A DNA stretch of 64,000 nt from Cryptomeria japonica. Taxonomy: Eukaryota; Streptophyta; Pinopsida; Cupressales; Cupressaceae. Position 1 is the stretch's first letter. The number at the start of each line of letters is the position of its first letter. The notes beneath the pieces were generated by a model that was not told the DNA's origin, did not search any database, and was given only the letters and a program-made list of their open reading frames with translations. The stretch is taken from contig NC_081415.1 of the NCBI RefSeq assembly GCF_030272615.1, forward strand, positions 511,383,873 through 511,447,872, in the 5' to 3' direction. Below are positions 56,729 to 64,000 of this stretch, piece by piece. Both the position numbers and the translations under genes were made by a program.

Positions 56729-59700
56729 AGGATTCATGCAGCAGTTAGGAACCAAAGAAGAAGATACCAGAATGTTCCCGTGGAAACTACAGGTACACTA
56801 TTTGAACAACCAATATCAATTCTAATTGACACTGGATCATCTGAATGTTTCATCTCACCTGAATTAGTGAACAAATATGCATTAAAAGTTAATCAAATGG
56901 AGTCATCATGGACGGTTCAATATGGGGATAAGGCAACTAGGGAAGTAACTAAGTGTTTACCGAGGGCAAGGGTACAATTCCCTGAGTTCGAAACAAGGGT
57001 AGATCTCTATGTGGCACCCTTAGGATTATATGATGTAATTATGGGAATGAGTTGGTTAGCAGACCATCAAGCTAATGTAGATTGTTATAGCAAAGTTGTT
57101 GAATGTTTGGATGATGGGGGGAAAAGGGTCAAAATCCAAGGAAAGTTTAAACCCATTAATATAGGAACTATCTCAGCAATGCAATTAAAGAAGGAAAGGA
57201 GAAGAGGAGGACAAATATTTATGGTCGAAATTGATGAAGGAAAGGAGGAAAACACACCAACATTTGAAAATACCCCTTTCTTAAAGGAATTTAAGGATGT
57301 TTTTCCAGAAGAACTACCCGGTTTACCCCCTAAGAGAAAGTTTGACTTTTCTATCGAAGTACTCCCAGGAGCTGAACCAGTATCAAAGGCACCCTACCGG
57401 ATGAACACAACCGAATTACAAGAGCTCAAAATGCAATTAGAGGAACTCTTAGCTAAGGGATTAATAAGACCAAGTGTATCACCATGGGGAGCGCCAGTTT
57501 TATTTGTTAAGAAGAAGGATGGAACCTCAAGGTTATGCATCGACTATAGGATGTTGAACAAAGTCACCATAAAGAATAGGTATCCCTTACCTCGCATAGA
57601 GGACCTTTTTGACCAAATGAAAGGAGCGACAGTTTTCTCCAAGATAGATCTTCAGTCAGGGTATCATCAACTCAGAATTAAGGAAGAAGACATTCCAAAG
57701 ACAGCTTTCAGGATGAGATATGGACATTATGAATTCACAGTAGTTCCCTTTGGAGTAACTAATGCCCCAGCTGCATTCATGAACCTGATGAATAGTGTAT
57801 TCCATGACTACTTGGATAAGTTTGTTTTGGTATTTTTGGATGACATATTGATTTACTCTAGAAATGAAGAGGAACATTTAGCGCACCTACAAATTGTTTT
57901 GCAAAGATTGAGAGAACATAAGTTATATGGGAAATTGTCCAAATGTGCCTTCTTTGAGGAAAAGATTCACTATCTTGGGCATATAATATCAAAGGAAGGA
58001 ATAGCAGTCGACCCAGATAAAATAAAGGCGATAGTAGAATGGCCAATCCCTAAGAATGTTTCAGAGGTAAGAAGCTTTATGGGGCTAGCAGGTTACTATA
58101 GGAGGTTTGTGGAAGGATTCTCTAAGATAGAAAACCCCATCACCTCGTTGCAAAGGAAGGGCAAAAGGTTTGTATGGACCGAGCAAAGTGACAAGGCATT
58201 TCAAATCTTGAAGGGGAAACTAACTTCAGCACCCATTCTAAAGGTACCAGACCCAAATGGACACTTCATAGTTGTAACAGATGCTTCTATTGAAGGGTTA
58301 GGAGGAGTACTTGTCCAAGATGAAGGGGTAGTGGCTTATGAATCTAGGAAGCTAAAGACTCATAAAGTCAATTATGCACCCCACGACTTAGAGTTGGCAG
58401 CAATTGTGCATGCCCTGCAAAAGTGGAGACACTTCTTACTAGGGAAGCCCTTTGAGCTTAAGTCGGACAACCAAGGACTAAAATACATCTTTACCCAACC
58501 TCACTTAAATGCCAGACAAAGAAGGTGGTTAGACTTTCTAAGTGAATATGACTTTGAGATTGAATATATTAAGGGGAAAGAAAATAGGGTGGCAGATGCC
58601 TTAAGTAGGAGGAGACACTTGATGACTATAGAAACCTTCAAAACCTCTTTCAAAAGGCAAGTAATGGATGAACAAGGACATGACCCATGGAATGAGCAAG
58701 TCAAATTAACTATAAGACACAACCCAACCGACCCTAAGGTCGAAGGGTATACATTAGATGAAGATGGGTTGCTCAGATACAATAACAGAATCTATGTTCC
58801 TAATTCAGGGAATTTAAGGGAAGTAGTCTTATCGGAGGCTCACAATGCCCCTTATTCAGGCCACCTGGGAGTTAACAAACTTTATGTAGATCTAAAGAAG
58901 CTATACTTTTGGCAAGGGTTGAAAAGCGATATTGTCAAACACGTAGCTAAATGTTTGGAGTGTCAAAGAGTAAAGGCAGAACATAGGCACCCAGCTGGAT
59001 TGTTACAATTGCACAATGTACCTCAACATAAGTGGCAAGTTATTAGTATGGATTTTGTACAAGGGTTACCCATGTCACCTTCTAGGCATGATGCAATAAT
59101 GGTGGTAATTGACAAACTCACTAAGGTGGCACACTTTATACCAGGAAATTTGACGGATGATGCACCCACCTTGGCCAGACGCTTCGTTAAGGAGATAGTT
59201 AGGTTGCATGGAATACCAGAGAAAATCATATCAGACAGAGATGCAAGATTCACTTCCAGGTTTTGGACCACTCTTCAATCAGCTCTAGGAACTCAACTAA
59301 ATTTTAGCACCGCATACCACCCGAAAACTGACGGTCAGACAGAAAGGACAAATCAGATTATGGAAGACCTGCTTTGCATGTACTGCATGGACCAACAGAG
59401 AAAATGGGAAGAGTACCTACCTTTGGTGGAGTTTGCCTACAATAATACATATCAAACATCTTTGGGAATGGCACCTTTTGAAGCTTTGTATGGTAGACCA
59501 TGTCGAACACCTTTGAGTTGGGATAGTCTTGAAGATAGAGTGATTATTGGGCCAGATATGTTGAAGGAAATGGAAAGGAAAACTAAGGAAATTAGGCAAA
59601 GGTTGAAGGAAGCCTCGGATAGGCAGAAAAGTTATGCAGATAAAAACAGGACACCAAGGGAGTTTGAAGTAGGAGAGAAAGTCTTCCTAAGGGTTAGGCC

Positions 59701-60085
59701 ACACAAGAGTTCCATAAGGTTTGGGAAAAAGACTAAGCTTGCGCCTCGTTACGTCAGACCCTTTGAAATATTGGGAAGAATTAATCCAGTTGCTTATCGG
59801 TTAGCCTTACCTCCCCAATTGAGCCGAATCCATGATGTCTTCCATGTATCGCTTCTTAAGAAGTATGTACCTGATGAGAAACACATTTTGAATTGGGATG
59901 CCTTGCAGGTCCAAGACATGGGGGGAATAATGATAGAGCCATTCAGAATCTTGGAGAGGCGCCAGTGCCAGTTGCGCAACAGAGAGGTTGATCAGTGCAA
60001 AGTGCAATGGGACCAGTACAACGAGAAGAATGCCACGTGGGAGGATACTAAGGAGATGCAACAGCTATTTCGCTTTTTGTTTTGA
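56729..60085 (+). CDS. Gypsy pol polyprotein (open frame)
   Basis: Open without a stop from the TAG at 56726-56728 to TGA 60083; the first ATG gives 1101 codons from 56780. Counting from that Met: protease with D-T-G at residue 17; RT at about 195-370 with LCIDYRMLN and catalytic FLDDILIY (D354, D355); RNase H starting VVTDAS (D501) and ending ADALSRR. The integrase zinc motif ends CLECQRVK; the catalytic triad is D758, D819 and E855, giving a D-D35-E spacing. A GPY/F-like region (RPFEILGR) follows, then a chromodomain-like end with [17 protein letters not shown] (about 1075-1092). All catalytic residues are present. Pol is in the same frame as gag, so expression would need read-through of the TAG or a gag-pol fusion in an ancestor without it. 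Only gag is visibly broken. Confidence 0.9.
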   Translation, partial: RIHAAVRNQRRRYQNVPVETTGTLFEQPISILIDTGSSECFISPELVNKYALKVNQMESSWTVQYGDKATREVTKCLPRARVQFPEFETRVDLYVAPLGLYDVIMGMSWLADHQANVDCYSKVVECLDDGGKRVKIQGKFKPINIGTISAMQLKKERRRGGQIFMVEIDEGKEENTPTFENTPFLKEFKDVFPEELPGLPPKRKFDFSIEVLPGAEPVSKAPYRMNTTELQELKMQLEELLAKGLIRPSVSPWGAPVLFVKKKDGTSRLCIDYRMLNKVTIKNRYPLPRIEDLFDQMKGATVFSKIDLQSGYHQLRIKEEDIPKTAFRMRYGHYEFTVVPFGVTNAPAAFMNLMNSVFHDYLDKFVLVFLDDILIYSRNEEEHLAHLQIVLQRLREHKLYGKLSKCAFFEEKIHYLGHIISKEGIAVDPDKIKAIVEWPIPKNVSEVRSFMGLAGYYRRFVEGFSKIENPITSLQRKGKRFVWTEQSDKAFQILKGKLTSAPILKVPDPNGHFIVVTDASIEGLGGVLVQDEGVVAYESRKLKTHKVNYAPHDLELAAIVHALQKWRHFLLGKPFELKSDNQGLKYIFTQPHLNARQRRWLDFLSEYDFEIEYIKGKENRVADALSRRRHLMTIETFKTSFKRQVMDEQGHDPWNEQVKLTIRHNPTDPKVEGYTLDEDGLLRYNNRIYVPNSGNLREVVLSEAHNAPYSGHLGVNKLYVDLKKLYFWQGLKSDIVKHVAKCLECQRVKAEHRHPAGLLQLHNVPQHKWQVISMDFVQGLPMSPSRHDAIMVVIDKLTKVAHFIPGNLTDDAPTLARRFVKEIVRLHGIPEKIISDRDARFTSRFWTTLQSALGTQLNFSTAYHPKTDGQTERTNQIMEDLLCMYCMDQQRKWEEYLPLVEFAYNNTYQTSLGMAPFEALYGRPCRTPLSWDSLEDRVIIGPDMLKEMERKTKEIRQRLKEASDRQKSYADKNRTPREFEVGEKVFLRVRPHKSSIRFGKKTKLAPRYVRPFEILGRINPVAYRLALPPQLSRIHDVFHVSLLKKYVPDEKHILNWDALQVQDMGGIMIEPFRILERRQCQLRNREVDQCKVQWDQYNEKNATWEDTKEMQQLFRFLF

Positions 60086-60159
60086 ACATGAACTATAAAC
60101 TCTTTTGAATGCATTTAATAAGTGCATCGGGACGATGCACAGATTTAAGGGGGGGAGGA
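60086..60159 (+). other. 3' spacer and purine tract
   Basis: A short spacer after pol, ending in TTTAAGGGGGGGAGGA immediately before the 3' LTR: the plus-strand primer tract. Confidence 0.75.
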
Positions 60160-61684
60160 TGTCACAACCCTCCTTTATCACCTTTTTTGATTTAAATACA
60201 AAACTCTATTTATATTCTTTAGATGAATTATTGAATGAATATTGTAAGGGAATAAAAATAATAAACCACACACACACATGGAAAATGCATATATATTTTA
60301 ATTTGTTATTTAATTTCCCTCACCCAAATTAAGGCACATGTTGTAGGAGGAATAAGAAGCTTCTAGAGGCTTCTCCACCTCCTTGCATGTAACTCCTCCC
60401 ACTAAGCCTAATTAATTTGCATGGAGGCCAAATTGGGAGAGAATCTCTTTTTTCTATTAAAAAAATTAGGTAGTGGGAATTTGAAATTTCTTTTATAAAA
60501 TAGGTACAAGTTTCAAAAGCAGTGTTAGCTATTCCATAAGAAATTCTGCAAGTTGAATTCTCCTTTGTAGTCCACTTTCATTGGCAGCTAAGATTTTTGT
60601 TGGGAGGATTTCTCTTCAATTTGGAGGATCAAGGAAGACTCTACACCATCTTCAAGCATCCAGGTTCCTTCAACTTAGTTTATGCATCTTATTTTTGTGG
60701 TAGATTAGATTGATTAAATTATTTATGAGAATGAAATTCATTTGTGTTTTGTTAAGAATTAGTTTTAGATTTTGTAGAGAATGAGAGTTATTGTTTAAAT
60801 GAGATTCATTGTTTAAATTCTTGATATGAAATTAGTTTTCGATTTTGTAGAGAATGAGATTCATTGTTTAAATAAGATTCATTGTTTAAATTTTTGATAA
60901 GAAATTAGTTTCAGATTTTGTAGAGAATGAAATTCATTGTTTAAATTTTTGATAAGAAATTTGTTTCAGATTTTGTAGAATGAGATTCATTGTTTAAATT
61001 CTTAGTTTCAGATTTTGTAGAAAATAAGATTCATTGTTTTAATTCTGATAAGAAATTAGTTTCAAATTGAAAGAAGTAGAGTAAATGGAAATTAGATTCA
61101 TTGTCTTCAGTTTATTTTTTATAAAAATTAGATCTCCCTGTATGTGCAAACAATTTTCTCTGTAGACAAATCTCCCTGTGTGTATAAACAAATCTCCCTT
61201 CTCTGTGAATAGACCTCCCTGTGTAAAGAACAAAAGAAATGAAAGAAAAGAAATAAACTATTCCTTTCTCTGTGAAATAATTTCTCTGTGTGAAAAACAA
61301 AAGAAATAATCTATTTCTTTCTCTGTGAATGAATTTCCCTGTGTAGGAAACAAAAGAAATGAAGAAAAAGATATAAACTAATCCTTTCTCTATGAAAGAA
61401 TTTCCCTGTGTGAAAATAAAAGGAATGGAAAAAAAAAAGAGATAAACTATTCCCTTCTCTGTGATTGAATCTCCCTGTGTAGAAAACAAAAGAAATGGGT
61501 AAAGAAGAGTAGAAGAAACCCTCTGGTTACTGCTTCATTTTGTCCCTAGAATTAATTTGCAACATTGTTATTTGCCTATTATTTACCTTGCTCTGAGTAA
61601 TCTTCAATAATTTATTAAAAAAATAATTATAATACTCCTGTATAAGAAAAAAAATGATAGTAATAATATTAACATACATATATT

Positions 61685-61717
<33 letters not shown>

Positions 61718-63646
61718 CCCGAAAAGCAAGAAACCCTATCGAACGTTAGAAAAATCTTCTTACGCCTCCGTAACGCACGACATTCCACGTTCAATGGTCG
61801 CTGTTTGCATGGACGGTTTCAATAAAACCGTCGCAGGGGTACGGGGGGCCCACGACATCCCCTCATCCCTGCGGACCTGCGCATGCAGGGCCACAGGGGT
61901 GATGGGACCCGTGGTCCCCACCCCGCAACCCTCTTTATTATCATAACAAAATACAAAGCCTTTTGCCATTAAGTTTAAAATTTGGTTTTTTTAAAGTATT
62001 TCGAAATTTGAAGTTTTAATTTGGTTTTTAAAAAAAAAAAATAATAATCTAAGTTAATTTCTATTTAGTCATTTTTTTTTTAAGTTTGATAATAATGACA
62101 TTTAGGAAATAATGTTTTTTTTTGATTATTTTGGTAAACTTTAAGATATTGTATTTCGACTTAGAAAAATTGGGCTAATATGTAGCAAGCTCATAATTAA
62201 ATTGCCTTAGTAAGTTTTAAAATCATAGACTATATCCTTTTAAAATTAAGTTACTCAACCCATTAAGAATCGTTGAGACACTTGATTGGTCTTTAATACA
62301 AATGCTTAAATTTAATCGTTATTTTGGATTCATATCATGCGAATTATTTATAGAATAATTATATCTTCAAGCAATTACTATTATGCAAGTTTCATTGTTA
62401 TGCAAATTACACTTCAAGTAGTTACTTCAATTATTTACGCCTTCATTTTGTTATTCGTAGTTAGAAAACTAAATAAAGGAAGTTGGAAAACCAAAACTAG
62501 CAGCGTTCGGTATATATGGTGCCTCTGGGTCACGCTTATGGGTAATGCCGTCGTGTTGAACTACTGCACTTAACGCCTAATAAAGCTGCATTAATGACGT
62601 CTGTGGCATCGTCCCTATAAATCGTCGGGGAGTAATAAGGGACATTTGGAAGTTAAAAAAAATCCAAGGGGCGGGTAATCCCTCTTGGATCGATAATTTA
62701 ATAAGATAACTTTTAAATGAATTTCACATCCGTTGAGATAAACCATAGTAAACCCCTCTTAGGGATGGTCAAGTTAAAAGCTCTCGTGAAATTTACTTTC
62801 TTTATTTATTTATTTATTCATCTTGAAGGGATATTGGTGATTTGCAATTGGGTGATGCTCATGATAAGTATTAGGATCTAGTTATTTTGTTTAGGCCACA
62901 AGCAATAGGCCATCTTGAGCCTTCGCTTAAGTGCTACCATCGTGGGTAGCAACCGCAGAGAAACTGTCTGGGACATTGACCCTAGAAAGGGTTGCGTGCC
63001 CACAAATCAGTTTACATCAAACCATAGATTAGAAAATAGAACTACATACTTTACGCCTTGATCCCGTGCCGAAGCGGGTATGTAGGCAGTCTTGGGATGG
63101 AGTTGTCCCTCATACTCAGGCGTTCGTGGGTGGGGTTTAGTACTTGGTTGAGTAAGAATCCTAATTGAAAGATAAGATAATCAAACTTAATTCAATGCAT
63201 ACTCGGAAGGAATCCCGTATGGATTCGCTTGACTTCCCGAGGCTTTAAGCCAAATTCTGAGGCGGAATTCAAGCTTGTATTATTTTTTTTATTACTCCTA
63301 AGGACGGTGACCTCGGTGCATTCTTGTTAGAAGAATGTAGTACTTAGTGAGTGGCTCAGGACCCGAATGGTCCCGAAGAGTCTAAGTCTCTGGCCAGAGC
63401 ACCTCCTATCCCGTTTGGATAGATGCCTACCCCATATGGGTAGATGCCTATCCCGTATTGGATAGATGGAAATTACGTCCCGTATGGACAATTGCCTAAC
63501 CTGTATGGTTAGAAGCTCATCCCGAATGGATCAATGCCTAATCCTAATTGGATGGATGCCCAGAGTATGCAATTGAATAAAACATAATGAAAAAAAATAA
63601 ATATATACTCAATTTTGTTGGATCAAATCGTGGGTGGGTTATTACA
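60160..63646 (+). repeat. 3' LTR of gypsy element
   Basis: 3487 bp, almost identical to 51819-55307. Many of the few differences are C/T or G/A at CG or CNG sites, as expected from methylated DNA. Ends TTATTACA, followed by TTAAG. Confidence 0.95.
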
Positions 63647-63651
63647 TTAAG

Positions 63652-64000
63652 CATTGAGGTCGTAGGTGATAGGTGGTCAGTTTCTTGAACTGGATCTATA
63701 GATTATTGTGATCTTGAAAGCGAGATACTTCCAAGGATCAAGCACTACTGAGATTCTTCCAAGTCATTGTTGAGGCTTGCTCCATTGGTATTTTCTACAA
63801 TGTGGTTCAAATCAGCTTCCTCATTATTCTGTATTACTACTTGTATTTCTCATTCTTCTAGGTTATCACTCTTTTGATCCTCTTGAATTGTATCATTTTG
63901 ACCTTTAATACCTTTACCTGTTTGGTTCATTTACCTTTATCATTTAAAGGTATATCTGGTATATCCTCATTACTGTTAGTGTGTTTCTCTGCTATGTGTT
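63652..64000 (-). pseudogene. LINE ORF1, upstream part
   Basis: Continues the LINE cut at 51818. The minus strand gives a hydrophilic, acidic stretch (EADLNHIVENTNGASLNND near 63810-63760) with stops, like the low-complexity part of plant LINE ORF1. Runs off the window edge. Confidence 0.4.

Larger units (their letters stand above)
51819..63646 (+). mobile_element. Full-length Ty3/gypsy chromovirus-like element
   Basis: An 11,828-bp element with two 3.49-kb LTRs (51819-55307 and 60160-63646), both TGTCAC...TTACA, and perfect TTAAG duplications (51814-51818 and 63647-63651). It has an initiator-Met primer site, a gag with three internal stops, and an uninterrupted pol (protease, RT, RNase H, integrase, chromodomain-like end). 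The purine tract AAGGGGGGGAGGA precedes the 3' LTR. On compared lines the LTRs differ by about zero to two bases per 60, so insertion is recent relative to everything else here. Very long LTRs and the pol end suggest the Tekay/Del group; that is an inference. Confidence 0.95.

Noticed and set aside
56357-60061. Long minus-strand ORFs opposite gypsy gag and pol
   Set aside because: They are shadows of the coding strand; all motifs and catalytic residues are on the plus strand.

Overview
The window reads as AT-rich intergenic DNA from a large, retrotransposon-filled seed-plant genome. Long LTR retrotransposons, initiator-Met tRNA primer sites, plant-type Ty1/copia and Ty3/gypsy polyproteins and a plant LINE support this. 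A gymnosperm such as a conifer is my guess from the overall style of the elements; nothing in the sequence proves the species. I found no intact host gene, no tRNA or rRNA gene and no CRISPR array. Almost everything recognisable is a mobile element or its remains, often nested.

Layout. 1-2000: unassigned, possibly the 5' end of a host gene on the minus strand. 3350-4329: an LTR fragment beside an antisense gypsy gag-protease relic (4340-5440). 5441-6850: a non-coding copia relic. 7239-9000: a decayed ORF followed by a T-rich tail, the best copy of a repeat family I call the 'ORF-plus-tail' family. 10397-21132: a copia element carrying two later antisense insertions: a solo LTR (13248-14722, target duplication GCTAT) and an element without coding capacity (15413-17540, target duplication AAATG). 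22659-27400: a gag-protease-only copia element (target duplication GTTTT) lying inside an older relative. 29780-30578: a second ORF-plus-tail copy. 30579-38017: a nearly complete copia element with a truncated 3' LTR. 38530-42700: decayed repeats. 43340-49153: a copia element of another lineage (target duplication AAACC), inserted in another ORF-plus-tail copy. 50190-51818 and 63652-64000: an antisense LINE split by a gypsy element at 51819-63646 (target duplication TTAAG). That gypsy element has 3.49 kb LTRs and an uninterrupted 1101-codon pol frame.

How it fits together. The elements do not form a pathway; they are layers of insertions. Exact target duplications let the host sequence be followed across each insert, and in three cases the interrupted reading frame continues. 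The gypsy element looks youngest: its LTRs are nearly identical and pol is open, although gag has three internal stops plus a TAG at the gag/pol border. The copia elements carry many stops, often explicable by C-to-T or G-to-A change. Least explained are the ORF-plus-tail family, in which I see no reverse transcriptase, and the copia lineage that repeatedly lost pol and parts of its 3' LTR.
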